DNA of 64,000 nucleotides, taken from contig JH720301.1 of the NCBI GenBank assembly GCA_000231825.2, positions 542,336 to 606,335 on the forward strand, given 5' to 3'. Below are positions 1 through 13,242 of the stretch, piece after piece; the first letter of the stretch is position 1, and each line of letters opens with the position of its first letter. The stretch is from Tetrahymena elliotti 4EA (taxonomy: Eukaryota; Ciliophora; Oligohymenophorea; Hymenostomatida; Tetrahymenidae). A program made the translations under genes and the position numbers. The notes under the pieces are model-generated. The model had not been told where the DNA came from and did not search any database. It saw nothing but the letters and a program-made list of their open reading frames with translations.

Positions 1-3000
1 TGATTAAATACTTAATCAAATTAGTCAGTTTATTGCTTCTCCTAGCTCATAGAATCAAACATATCTTCATTATTTTTTTATTTTTTTCTTTGTGTGAAAT
101 GATTTTCCAACTCAGAATAAGTAAAACGAGAGTGGTTTAATTTATCTCCATTAAAATCATCATTTTCCATATTTATATTACGATGATCTTCATTATTTCC
201 CCCGCTTCCATGTTATTGGTTGCTGTTTCTTTCTATTTTTGTGATAAATTACTATTAATTAGGACGAAATACTTCAAGTTTGATGTTTCCAAAAGCGTTA
301 TTTTATGTTTTTATACTGACTACATTTCCTTTATTATAATTTTCTTAATCTACAAAATTATGGCCCTCTATATTTATGTGTTATCCCTAGTTTTCAGGTC
401 CATCATTTTTACCATTTTGGCATTACTCACACCTACATAAATAAGTGCACTTGACTCCTGCTAGATAGCATTCACAGTATTTCTTTTTACATGCAGATTT
501 TTTGCAATTACAACCTTTCTTATGGGCTAAAAGCTAATTTTGTAATTCTTAGTCAGCATCAAGTCTCTCACTGTCTTCTATTTTTTTAGCAAGTTCAGGT
601 AAGAAATTTACTTTCTTTTCAAATGCATCTGGGTAACGCAATTTTATAGCCTTGATAGCACGCTCACGCTCTTCCAAGTAAGCTATTCTATTATAGCAAT
701 CTGAACAACGGCATTGATCTGAACACATAAGTCCTTACTAAAAGCAAACACAATATAGTTTTAGGCATCTTGTTTTACCGCAATTACAAGCAATAATTTC
801 CTCACCCTTCTTTTTTTTCTCATTCTCATCATCCTAAACAATTGATTCACTATTCATAGCAGAGCTTCTATTACTCTATCCAACTATAAAATTACCATTC
901 TAATCTCTGATTGCTATACCATTACTTTCTAAAAACTGCTTCTAATCATAATCAAAGGTTGGAAAACTTATTCTATTTTAATTAGTCTAATCTGAATTTC
1001 TATTAGTTCCATTAGATAAACGACTAATCAAATTAGAACGAATATTCTTAAAGTTAGCTAAATTACTTCCACGTTAAATACTCAAGTTTGCTCCACTTGT
1101 AAATCCACTCATATTAAACATATTATTATTCTATAAATTAAAAGCACTACCTAATTCACTAAGTCTTCCTAAACTGTCTTTCTCTTACTTTAGATCATTA
1201 AAAAGCATACTTTCATTTTCTTTTTTTGTGTCGATATTAAGACTTCTATTTATTCCAGGGTTACTTGCTATACTCATCTTTTATTGTAGTTTGTTAATAT
1301 TATCATTAGTAATACTATATTAACGATCTGGGTTATTCTCCTCAAAAGGATTTAACATAGAATTAAATAAATCATCTGAGTAAACTTCTTGCTTTGTAGT
1401 GAATGCAGCACCTCTAGTTATGCTTGGATATGAAGCTCCGCCTAATTATCTCTTCTATTCTTTTTCATTTTTTTATCCTCCTTTTTCTGTTTTATCTGAA
1501 TCATTTCCTTCATTTTCTCCAACATTCTCTGATTTTACATTTAACATTGCAGCCAAAGGATCAAAAGCAGTTCTTTCTTGAGCAGGATAATTCATACCCA
1601 TACTTGATGCTGCAGTTGTAAATGAAGATGTTTATTGACCATTTAGTTATTGTTATAAAATTGGCTATTGTGTTCCTCCCCCAAAAGTCATAGCACCAAT
1701 ATCTATCATACCTGATCCTGAAGATAATAAAATCTATCTTTGAAGCTACTGTTACTGCTACTGTTATTATTGTTACAATAATTTAAGGGTAGAAGCATCA
1801 TTACCAAAGATATTGGTGGACTCCTACCCCATTGTAGATTTTGTTGTTTAATTTATCATATTTAACAAATTAGCCTAAGATTAAGCTACTCCAACTGAGA
1901 TAATAGGTACACCAGAATTTCCAGTACTAAGTCCACTGGCAAAACGGAATTGACTTTAGTTAACATTTTAAGCAGGAGCATTTAGATTGTAAAAATTTGT
2001 AGGTGCACTTACTGAGCTAGGATAAGTAACTTAATTAGTACTGCTAGTGATAGCAAATTATTAACCTACATCTGCTGCAGGTCTGTTTGGTTATTCTAGC
2101 TAATCAAAAACGGCTTTTTCCAAGTTTTAATACTCAAGGCTCATTGCGCTTGCTGAATTATTTTATGTTCCCATAGAGGCACTGTCTGCTAAAGCATTTT
2201 CTCCTATAATAGATTGCATCTAAGGTTAAGTAACAGTTTATGTAGTAATATATTAAGGATTGCTAAAGCCATACTAATTAACATTAATTCTATAAGATTA
2301 GGGTAATATTTGCTACTTAGCATTATTACTTTGTAAAATCAATTTATCATCTTGAAACATATTATTGTTGTTATACATAGAACCAAATCCTGGTGTTTAA
2401 CTAGAAAATCTACCAAAGTAACCATTGGTAGAGTTTCTGTTTGATTGATAGAGAGCATTATCTTTTTTAGAATAATTAGAATAAAATTAGGATAAAAATA
2501 CACTAAAATTAGAAATTAAATCAAATAAATTTTGCATTTTTATCAATTATTAAAAATTGAAAGTCTATAAAAACAGTTATTAATAAGAATAGGTTTTTAT
2601 GCTAAAGTGGAGACTTTGATCAAAAATTTTGTTTAATTCATTATAGATGAAAAAGATGAAAAACAATACTTTAAAGGAAGCCATAGCTTTAAAATTAGCT
2701 ATTTCTATTTGATGTCATTTGCAAAGTGTCTTCTAAAGAGCATCTTTAATTGTTTAATCCTATATCAAAGAATTAATCCTCTGATAACCTAATTTAATTA
2801 ATTAAATATCAATAAGTAAATATATAATTTAATCATTTTCATCTATTGCTAAATTGATAAGTAATACTTTCGTTCTTTATATTAGCTATTTCTATATCAA
2901 TCTTATTAAATACATTCTTGCTATTTCAAAAAATTTCACTAAATAGAACATATCGGGTTGTTTAATTTATTTCTTTTTACATTTACTTGATATCTTAAAA

Positions 3001-3540
3001 TCAAAATTTTTTGCTACTTAATTTATAAGGCATACCTCTTTTTTGGCTAAAAAAGCACAAATCTATTATAACTTGAATATTTAATAATCAAGGCTGCTTG
3101 TAATATTAGCTAGTGCAGAAATCAAACCATTAAATCAGTGATGAAAATGAAAGGATTTATGAAAAAAATAAATATCTATTTCTATAAAATTACCTATTTT
3201 CAATAATAGATATTCTTTCAATTGTTTTTCTTTCTATTTAGGAAGGAAGTAAACTGTTATTTCTAAAAGAATCTCTTAAAGATTTATCAGGTGATATATT
3301 ATTCATATCAGTACCATTTCCCATTCCTGATATGCAAGCTAAAGGGTTTTAATTAAAACCTAAGCTATCTATGGACATCTTTCCATTTGACTAAGCTGAC
3401 ATCCTATTTTAGAACATGTCAAAGCTTTAATTTGCATTTCCATTCCCGTTAACTGCATTATTATTACCTTATATTAAATTTTGTAATCCCATTTGCTTTT
3501 ATAAGTCAGAAACTTATTATTAGTTTGGCTAAATACTCAT
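1..3540 (-). CDS. LIN54/tesmin-like CXC-domain DNA-binding protein, 3' end cut by window
   Basis: Two cysteine-rich CXC motifs lie near the visible C-terminus. CXC1 (about 690-800) contains [14 protein letters not shown] and CSDQCRC. CXC2 (about 425-525) contains [19 protein letters not shown] and CTYLCRC. A linker of about 50 residues joins them. This is the CRC domain of LIN54, tesmin and TSO1, which binds CHR-like promoter elements, in animals and plants within DREAM/MuvB-type cell-cycle complexes; a nuclear role here is inferred. The frame is open without a TGA from 2537 to base 1, so the stop lies outside the window. The long N-terminal part is rich in Asn, Gln and Ser and looks disordered. 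I prefer a 5' exon at 3194-3540 (ATG at 3540, starting MSIQPNQQQ), spliced AG|GTAATT to TTTTAG|T at 2502 in phase 2. If that exon is not part of the gene, the start is the ATG at 2537. The CXC assignment is firm; the first exon is moderate. Confidence 0.85.
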
Positions 3541-6155
3541 TTTTTGCTGAAATTTCAAAATATTTTTTCAATAAAATGACTCTATTTATTATTTATAGTA
3601 TTCGATATGCAAATCAATGTACCCCTTGTTGGTTGCTTTTAATATATATTTTGTAAATAAGGAGTGCTAAATAACTAGCTATATCGTATATCAAATAATT
3701 TATTTTTTTGTTTAAAGAATATTAAAAATTATATATATTTATTTGCCTATAATTTATCTTTTACTTAAGATAGATTATGTATATTATTAGTGGGATTGTG
3801 TGAACGATTGATTCATTGAGTGACTACATTAAATTAAAGTTATCTATTTATTAATTTTCTTTCTCCCACTCCTGTTTTTCTTCTTTTTGATACAATTCGA
3901 GATAGAAAAACAAAAAAGTCATTAAAAATGAATGGAAATTACATTAGGAAATGCTTGACTGATTGACGGACAAATGACTGATTTATGATTTTGTTTTACA
4001 AGCTCCTTTATATTTTTAATTCTATTTGAGCAAGAAAAGTAAAAAAAAATTAATGTATTTTAATTTGTTTTGCTCATTTTTGTTTCATTCTATTTACATT
4101 CAAATTCTTCCTCAATTAAATAAAAAAGAATTTGGTCTCCCTCAAAACATATCTCAATTTTTTTTTATTTTGAGATAAGCTTTTATTTTCTGAATAGCTT
4201 CATGTTTAAAGGAATTGTCTATTCTATTAACTCATAGATTATATGATTTCTAAAATTATCTAAGCAGAAAAAATTTAAATTTATATACGAATTCTTTAGG
4301 TCTTCAAATTTTTCTGTATCTTGCAATCAATTTTTTGTTACTTTTCATTATAATCAGGTATATTTTTCTATTAAAATACAAATATAATATTGCTACTCTC
4401 AATCTCCATTTATTGTAAATTAAAAATTTTAATTGTTCATAAATTTCTTAAATCAAATGAAGATTACATATTTTAAAAATACCCTCAGGGTTTACCGAAC
4501 AAATTTTAAGTGTAATACATTAAACTATTCATTTTTTATAATAAGTTTCTTAAATGTGAAAGAGAAAGATTGTTTGATTTTTTAATATTAAAATAAATAG
4601 TAATAACTCAAGCTACATAACATGGATATTACATGGTAAAAGACTTTTAAAACAAAAAAATTATTTATCTATCCATTTTTGATAGTAAATTTGATTTTAA
4701 CACAACAATTTCTAATATAAAAAATATTTTAAAAATGAATTTAGGGTAAAACAAAATCATCATCAAAACTTGATCAATTATGATCTTAATTTATTATTTT
4801 TTCAACAAGTTATTTACATTCTCAAACAAAAATAAAATTAAGAAAAATGAATTTTAAAAAAATTAGTAATAATATTAATTACTAACTTGTTTTAGTATTC
4901 TAATTAAATATATTTGATTTAAAAATAAAAGAATGATTAATATTAAAATAAATTTTAAATTATTTTTAATAATTTACTATTTTATATTTTTTTAATATTT
5001 GATATTTTTTTTTTGCTAAAAAATATTCAATTCCTAACACTTATTTAAATAAAATGTTCTGGAAATTTTCTTTTAAGATATTTCAATTGTTTTTTTTAAT
5101 TACAATTAAACAATCACATATTAAAATATGGAATAAATAAATGAATACAAATTATTATTTAGAATTAAATCTAATTAGGTGTAGACATTTTAAAATTGAA
5201 TTTTAAAAAAATTTAGTCAACCTAAATTTAATCTCATTCTTAAAATAAATTTTTTTACAGACAGAAACTTATTAATTTTGATAAGAAAAAAAGTAATTTG
5301 ATATAGCCAAAAAAATAAAATAAAATTATATAAATTGTTTTCCTATTTCGGATAAATAAATTATTTCTACTGGAGCAAATGAATTTAGATTCCTAAATAA
5401 TAACGATTATTTTATATAACTGCGTCTAATATTTTAAAGTAGGTATCCTCAAATTTAATTAAACTTTTGTTTTATTTTTGCATTTAATTTAAATGAAATT
5501 TACATTATATGATTAACTTTTGAACAAAAATATTTTTTTGAATGAATTATATTTTCAAATACAATAATAATTTTAAAGGTAAACAAATTTATTAAATTTA
5601 TGAAGAAATGTAAAGTAGGAAATTTAACTTTGAGCTCTAGATTCTTATATAATGTATCTCTTGTATATATCGAGTAATCTTGATATTGGAAATTTCTTAG
5701 TTATATGTTCAAACAAATACATGTTGGATTTGATAGATTTGTTTTCAAAAATTTTAGAATTAAACTTCATGATGAATAAAACAAGAATATTTATTGTTTT
5801 TGAATTAGTGGAGATAATAAAAGTTGTAATATCTATTAATACTAATCACTTTTATGCCAAATAAAGATTATTTTTTTTACATAACAACAAACAAACAAAT
5901 ATAATTAGTTCTAAGAAATCAAGAATTTTTATAATTAAGTAGAAAATGAACTAAATTTTCAAGTTTTTAAAGAAATAGCATTCTTTAAGCAATTAAATAG
6001 GTTTAAGAAAATGCATAAACAGAAACTTATTTTATTTTTGTTCTAAATAATTTGATGAATCTTAAAGCAGTAGAAGTTAGAGTATTTTTTTATTTAATTA
6101 TTTAACTTCATTTCTACCTAAAGATCATGCCTCATTAGTCCCTTAATTTTAAAAT
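3541..6155. other. intergenic spacer, divergent promoters
   Basis: This A+T-rich spacer separates the CXC gene (-) from the TPR-like gene (+), so it should hold both promoters and 5' UTRs. Open frames here, for example at 5652-5864, have no coding-like composition. No RNA gene or repeat was recognised. Confidence 0.6.
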
Positions 6156-8155
6156 ATGAACTTTAATTAGTTCATGGAATAGCTAATTAGTGTTTAACAA
6201 AAAGAATAATATGGTTAGATGAATAGCAATGACTCAAATAGTGCTTAGTTATCTTTTCTATTTAGTAGAATTCTTTTTTACAGGTAGGAGTATGATTAAG
6301 CTATTTCAATACTCTATTTCCTTAATAAAACTATCTCAGAATAATATTTGAATCCTGATTCTCCAAATTATGAGAGGTAAAGATCAACTGATCATAATCT
6401 TAATCTCACTAATTCCCTTTTAGAAATGAGCTAAATTTATGGTATTATAGGTGATTAAGAAAGCTAGCAAGAATATGTTGATTTAGCAGAAGATTAATTT
6501 ATCGATTTTTTAGGCACTTAGGAATAAAAACTAGAAGTATCATTGAAATTTCTTTAATCTTATAGAGATCTGTAAGATTTTGATAAGGCTAAAGAATAAG
6601 AAGATAAGATTATTGATTTTCTTGATAGCATAGATAAATCACCATAATTCTATCCAATTTACAAGAACTTGTTGTAATATTTTTAAGAAACTCATTAAAA
6701 ATAGTCTTTGTTTATATTAGGACAAAAAATGGTTTAAATCTTTGGTTAATATAATGAACTAAAAGAGGATTTATAAGGAGTTATTATTCCACTTTTGCAA
6801 AAAGAGTTAAGCTATAATACATTTGAGGGAAAAAAAATAAAAGAAGATGCAGAAACTTTAAAATTAGAAATGAGGGATCCAAATAATTCTAGAAGATAAA
6901 TTTAGGAAATTGTATCTTAGATATCAAAACTTAAATATGAAAAGAAATATGATGAAGCAATAGAATTATCACATTAATTACTACAAAAAATTATGAATGA
7001 TTTACCTAATAATATTCCATCTGATTTGCTACTTATCTGCTTTAACAATCTTTTTGTTTTATACACATACAAGAATAATATTGAGAAATCCATTGAATTT
7101 GGATAAAAGTGGATTAAGTTGACTGAAAAATTATTATTACCAACTCATATGGTTTTATCAAAAAGTAGTGTTTCCACATTTTATCTTAAAATATAAAAAT
7201 TAGATGAAGCTTAAAAAAATATTGATGCTGCTGTTGAAGTTTTAAATTAAAACCCTCACTGTGTAGATCTAACAGATCGTTTTATAACATATTGCCTTTA
7301 ATTCTAAATTAGCTTTTTAAATTAGTAAATATCATATGAAAAAGTTGAAAATAATCTTCAGGAAGCTAATTAGTTTTTAGAACAATTAATTTCTGAAAAA
7401 AAGGTGAGTAGCATACTTCACAATAAAGTTGTAGAAATGTATACATTCTTAAAAAGCAATCAGCTAAAAAACCAACTTAAGTAAATGGGAAATGCATTCT
7501 TAAGAATCAAGCAGCTTTAAAAAGGTAAATGAAATTATTCTATTTTTTAAATGATATATTAAATATTAAAATAGATTTCTCATTAACATATATGGATTAT
7601 ATTGTCTATCAAGACCTAGCTGAGTTAGATTTTATAGATAAGAATTATGATGAAGGCATCAGAAATATTTAACAGGCTATTAAAATATATGAATCGTTAA
7701 AAAAGAATTAGATGCAAAAAGATTAAGATAATGACTTATCAAAAAAGCCAAGATGGGTTATTTTATAATACCTAAAAGCTTGTATAGAAGTGAATAGAGA
7801 AGACGTAGATAAAGGTTTCTAGGCTATAAATAAATATTCCCCTTCTAGCAAATAAGAAGAAAATTAGAATATATAATTCAAAGAAACTCCTACATTTTAA
7901 TATTAGAACAATTAAAAGAATTACTGGTGTTGTAGGTTGCAAGCTGAGACTTTCTATAAGTTAGGTCAATATAATTTGGCTTTAGCTTATATAAATTAAG
8001 CTTTAAAACATGTTCAAATAATTTAGGATATTAGCTTACAGAAAAATACTTATCAATTCGAGCAACAGATAAAGTAATTTATTCCTGAAAATTAACTTCA
8101 AAAAGAAGACCTTATTGAATATCACCCTAATTAATAACAATTAGCTTAAAATTGA
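6156..8155 (+). CDS. TPR-like helical repeat protein
   Basis: Two exons, 6156-7524 and 7575-8155, are joined across a 50-nt intron (G|GTAAAT...AATAG, phase 1) and give 649 residues ending at TGA. The ATG is preceded by AAAAT, as is usual in ciliates. The protein is a string of amphipathic helix pairs with TPR-like spacing. Examples are the segments YEKKYDEAIELSHQLLQ, LDEAQKNIDAAVEVL, YDEGIRNIQQAIKIYESL and FYKLGQYNLALAYINQALK; the last is a good TPR consensus. No transmembrane segment or catalytic motif is visible. TPR arrays act as protein-binding scaffolds, and in ciliates many serve in cilia or basal bodies, but nothing here identifies the partner. It is transcribed away from the CXC gene. 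The exon structure is well supported because reading without the splice hits TGA just inside the intron. Confidence 0.75.
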
Positions 8156-9048
8156 ATATTTAAAAAATCTATTTAGTTTATTTTTAATTCAAAAAGAATT
8201 TATTTATGTGATCTTAATAGTTAATAATGATGTTGACAATTCCACTTTACAATTATTTTATTATAAAATATCCTCAGGACAAATCAAATTAATCCAAAGA
8301 TAATACTGACACTATTTTATTTAAAGATTTATAATTTTTTTAAACTTTTCTAAATAAAAAAATTCTGTCTTTGTTTTTTCTTATCAACAGCTTTACTTAA
8401 ATCAGCTTCAATATTTGTTTATAAGAATTATTTTGTTTTATTAAAAGATTTTAATTTAATTGTTCTTAATTTTTTTAAATAATTTCTAAAGAATTAACTT
8501 TAGGAAAATTTTTGTTGATTTGAAATGTTTTGTTTCAAAAAAAATTTATTTTCAAGTTAATTATGATTTTTATTTTTAACAATGATTATGATACCTATTT
8601 AAAATTTTTGTGAATGTTTTTAATTGTAAAAATAAATATTGAAAAAGATAAAGCTTGTTAAAAAAAGCGGGCAAATTGATAGATTCAATAGAATATATTT
8701 ATCAGAATGTGATAACTAACAAACAAAAAGAGATTAGGATTATTCATTAGAAAGATATTACAAAAGATTAACATGGAATTGAAAGATTCTTTCGATCAGA
8801 TAAAATTTGAATTAAATATTAAGTTTGTATTTAAATTGTAATTTGTTTGTATTTCTCAATTTGGATTAATAGATATCATTGAACGATAAAAGGTAAAATC
8901 AGATCCTGTAACAATATAATAAAATAAAAAATTTTATATTTCAAACAATATTTTATAAAAACTAATTTTTTACATCGAATTAAAGTAGATCTATACAATA
9001 ATAGAAATAGATAGATATATTAATACATAAACAAACTAGCATACTTAA
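8156..9048. other. intergenic spacer
   Basis: This spacer separates two genes on the plus strand and should hold the 3' UTR of the TPR-like gene and the promoter of the EF-hand gene. It is A+T-rich and I see no gene in it. Confidence 0.6.
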
Positions 9049-12000
9049 ATGAATAAAAGCAGTGCAGGTGCTATATATGAGAATACTACTCTTGAGTTAG
9101 AAAAAAAGCTTATAGATTAAAAAGTTTTAACTAAAACATAGATTGATGAAATTCGCAAGTTATTTACTATTATTGATACTGACCATTCAGGAGAGCTCTC
9201 TACATAGGAAATGAGAAATTTGATTATTCGTCTTTCTTAGAGTAATAATTTATTTTGCAGTATATATTCAAGAGCTATTATCCCGATAAGCAGTCAATTA
9301 AGCTGTTTAAGAATTAATTAATTTTACATGTCTGCTTTTGATTGTTAAATCATTTTTTAATCTAAAAAGATCGTATGACAGAACAAGAAATAAATACATT
9401 AATAACTAACATGGATACTAATAAGGATGGAACTATCTAATGGTATGAGTTCTTATAAGCTTTAGCAGAGTATCTTTCTTAAAACGGAGTGTTAAGAGAA
9501 ATAAATAATGATAATGACCAAGATGGAGTGTCTCTAATCTTTGAAAGAAAGATGGTTCACCTTGAAGTTTTACAGTTTTTAACTAAAAATATGAATGATT
9601 TCGAAAAGCATATTCTTGATATTGAACAAAACGATGTTAATGCCAGTAAACTAGGAAATTACAATTTTTTTGCTCACCTTAATGAAGCTGCTGTAGATAA
9701 AGTAAAACATTTTTGCATATCTTTTGAATAAAAACTTAATATTAAGGGAATTATGACAACAAATCAAATCCTAAGAAGATATCTCAAAATTAGCATATAA
9801 GTTTTATTTGTTTGTTAATTAATTCAATAAAAAAAACACAAATTTTAATATACATTGATTGAATAATTAAAAAATTAATTAAAAAAAGGTTCAATTCTTT
9901 TAGGAGTGTTAATTGGTATTCAATAATGAATTCTAAAATATTGTAGAGGTAAATTAATAAATACTTTTGATTTTTCAGAAAAAATAATATTCTTCAAATA
10001 ATAAATCAAAGCATTTACATTCAGCTGATTCATCTAAAGTTTTATAAGCAGTTGATGTCTTAGTAAAACTAATGGAATTAAGTAGAGTTTTTAAGACACC
10101 TCATGAAAGATTCAAAATATCACATTTGCTTATTAAGATATATGATTTAGTCGAATTCTCTTTAATTAAAAGAATTTGTAATTTAATTGTTAACAGCACA
10201 GAGCCTAATATTGTATGGAAATCTCTTCAAGTTGCTACTCTTTATGCAGCAGGTATTTTAATAAAAGCCTTTTTAGATGAATTTTATATAATATTTTACC
10301 TAATTTAAAGGACCTAGACTAGCTTATGCTCCAGTAGGATCAAAATATGAATAATAATCATTACACTACTAATATAGTCTTTTTAAGGAAGGAATTGTAT
10401 AAACTTTACTTAGCTCATATCTTAGTAGTGATATTATTGAGTTGAAAGGATAGTCAGTATTATTAATTGGATTTTTAGCTAAAGGAAATAAAGATATTAG
10501 AGATTACTTGCTTAGTGAAAATGCTCATGTTATAATTGGTGAAAACTGTATGAAGCTTTTAAATAATTTAAATGACTAGAATGATTATTATGAATCTATT
10601 TATCACTCTTGGACTCTAAGCATCTTAGCTGGTTACACACTCCCTTAAGGATAGAAAATTTATGATATGAATGTAATTTTAAACCTTGCAGATAGTTTGT
10701 AGAAAATATTTTTAAATTTTGCTGCAGATGAAACTTTAGCAAATGCAGTTGTTGGATTGGGCTATCTTCTTCCATTTATTGAAATTACTCAAGAAAATTG
10801 TTTTATATGGTAAAAAATAATTGAAATATTGGTTAAGCATAATTCATTTAAAGTGAAGGTAGCTTGTCTTAGTGCTATTAAAAAAATAGTTATGAATAAT
10901 GCAAAATAAGCTTAATTTGTTATTGAATGTGATTTCCTCTCAATTTGTTAAGAGTTCCTTTCAAGTGGCTAATCTCAATACACAGAAATATAATTAGAAA
11001 TACTCTCAATTATTGAGAAATTAATAAAGTAGGGTTTTTATTTCTACATAATCAACAATTACAGATTTGTTAACTTCCTCTACAGAAAAATATATGATTA
11101 GTCTATTATTAAGTAAAAAATTCTCTTAATCATTGAAGCCCTTCTCTCTAAAGTTGATGCAAATTTCATGTAAATATTTTACTTTCATTTATTAATAGGA
11201 TCTAGCATTTGTTTATTTTATTTTTTAATACACAACAATTATTAAATAAGAGGTTTTATATGTTTTGTTTCAAAATTATTATAAGAACCTCTCCTTTTCA
11301 AAATATTATTTCAAATTCCAAAATTTTTTTTCTTTCTAAATTTTGAAAGAATCGATCATTTTAGTAGAATTATTACATTATAGATTTTAAGATTAAAAGT
11401 AAATATCTTTAAAAAATTAATTATTAGACATGTTGTTGATTCTGATCTCTAGAGAGGTTTGATTCATAGTTTGCAAGATTTTAGAGAAAAAGACAAAATA
11501 ATGGAAGAGTTTTATAATTATTATGAATCCACTTATAATTTAGAAATTATGAAGCTTTCTTTTGACTCTCTGAACTGGGTAGCTAAACACCTTTAAAGCT
11601 ATAGATAGTTAAATGATTCTAAATACATTAGAATATTATCAGATTTATTAGATATTTCAAATTATAGCAAAATTCAATCTGCATTAGAAATGCTTTTTAA
11701 TGATATATTTGCCAATAAGGTTGATGTAGCTCTTTTACACTCTGTTATGCCTTATTTAATTGAAAGTTATTAATCATTCCTTTAGAATTGCTTTACTATT
11801 TTAAGCAAGCCTTAGGATTTACCTTTTGACTAACAATTTACCCATTCTTTACAAGTTAAATTCAATGAGCTTATTAGTAATATTTATTTATTCAACTTGA
11901 AGAAAAATAATTGTATTTATTTGAAGATTATATCAAGGTTAAGCAAGAGGCATTTTAAGATTATTTAAAGAGAAGACCATAAAATTCATCCTCTTAAAAT

Positions 12001-13242
12001 ATTATATTAAACTGTTATTATAAGTAATTTCCCAGTGGAGAAAATAAAGAAATTGTTGTTCCTTCCTCAAACACTCTTTTATAAGCCTTAATCTAAGTAA
12101 ATTTATTTTATAGATAAAAGAAGAAGAAAAGATTAATATAAATTTATATGCATTTAGGTTGAAGAAAAGTTCAAAGTAAGTCCCATCGAGATCTTTATTA
12201 TCTATGAAAATGGGTAGTATGCTAATCTAAACCAAGAGGGTTTATATGAAAATATAGTTCAAAGAGAAGTTGCATAATCTCCTAATATAACCCCTAAAAT
12301 AAATATATTAGTTTTTGATATGTAGAATTTATCTATGTAAAAAAGAATAAATGTTTCTGAGAAGTTCTTTGAATTGTAAACCAAAAGCAATAAATGTAAT
12401 TGTCTTATTTATTTTTTTAAATTTTAAATAAAGAAATCATTCAAACACTCTAGATGACTTCTTCTAAGAGGGAAGTGTAGTTATGGAAGATAAAAATAGA
12501 ATAGTCTCTGAATTACTTTCTAAAACAGGTCTTGATAGGGATAAAATAGAAAACTTATATAATTAATTTAAAAAAGCATCTATGAACCGTCTATAGAACA
12601 AGAACATAGGAACTTTCACCCATTAAGAATTCAAAAATATATTATTGTAAATTCTATTTGTAAATAATTTGTTTATTTATTAATATTGCTTTTTTGAAAT
12701 AGTGAAAATGGTATTGATAGCACCCTTAGCGATAATATCTCTTAACTATTAGATTTCCGTAACACAGGTTTAATTGATTTCAGAGATTTTGTATGCTATA
12801 TGTCTATCCTTATTAGTGGTAACTTGGAAGAAAAGTTAAAGCTTGCATATTAATCCTATGATGTAAATGGTGATGGATTTTTAGATAAGGTACACAATAA
12901 ATTAATCTATTATTTATTAATTAATAAATTTATAAAAAGAATGAGGTTGCAAGAATGTTTGAAGTAGCTGGTAGATTAAGAGGAATCAGCTTTTCTGTTG
13001 ATTAACTTAAAAATAATACAGAAGAATTCTTTAAATTAGCAGATTAAAATAATGATGGATAAATTTCATATAGTGAGTTTAGAATAGCAATTTAAAAAAG
13101 ACCAGAAATTATTTCTGAATTCTTCAATGTTATTGGAAACTCTTTCAGTCAAAGAATTTCCAGAAATGTTTTTGGATTTTCTCAAACAAATAATCAGTAA
13201 GGAAATAATATATTTGGATACTAATATAATAGAATGTAGTGA
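9049..13242 (+). CDS. EF-hand / HEAT-ARM-like repeat / EF-hand protein
   Basis: Eight exons (9049-9241, 9370-9800, 9889-9948, 9979-10252, 10311-12375, 12434-12646, 12703-12889, 12940-13242) keep phase at every junction and give 1,241 residues. The N-terminus has two EF-hand loops, DTDHSGELSTQE and DTNKDGTIQWYE. The C-terminus has two more, DVNGDGFLDKNE and DQNNDGQISYSE, plus a degenerate one (NGIDSTLSDN...LIDFRDF). Acidic residues stand at loop positions 1, 3, 5 and 12, so calcium binding is likely. The middle of about 750 residues is made of paired helices of HEAT or armadillo type, for example LQVATLYAAG and LANAVVGLGYLLPF. A segment near 12130-12320 could be a weak ubiquitin- or PB1-like fold. 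A calcium-regulated scaffold is inferred. The C-terminal EF-hands could be a separate gene starting at the ATG at 12484, but the phase-matched 58-nt intron at 12376-12433 argues for one gene. One intron (9949-9978) is only 30 nt. Confidence 0.72.

Noticed and set aside
5652..5864. 70-codon open frame
   Set aside because: Standard-code frame in A+T-rich spacer with no coding-like composition or neighbouring exons.
12484..12486. ATG as the start of a separate EF-hand gene
   Set aside because: Only about 30 bp would separate it from the previous gene, its context is not A-rich, and a 58-nt phase-matched intron joins the two parts.
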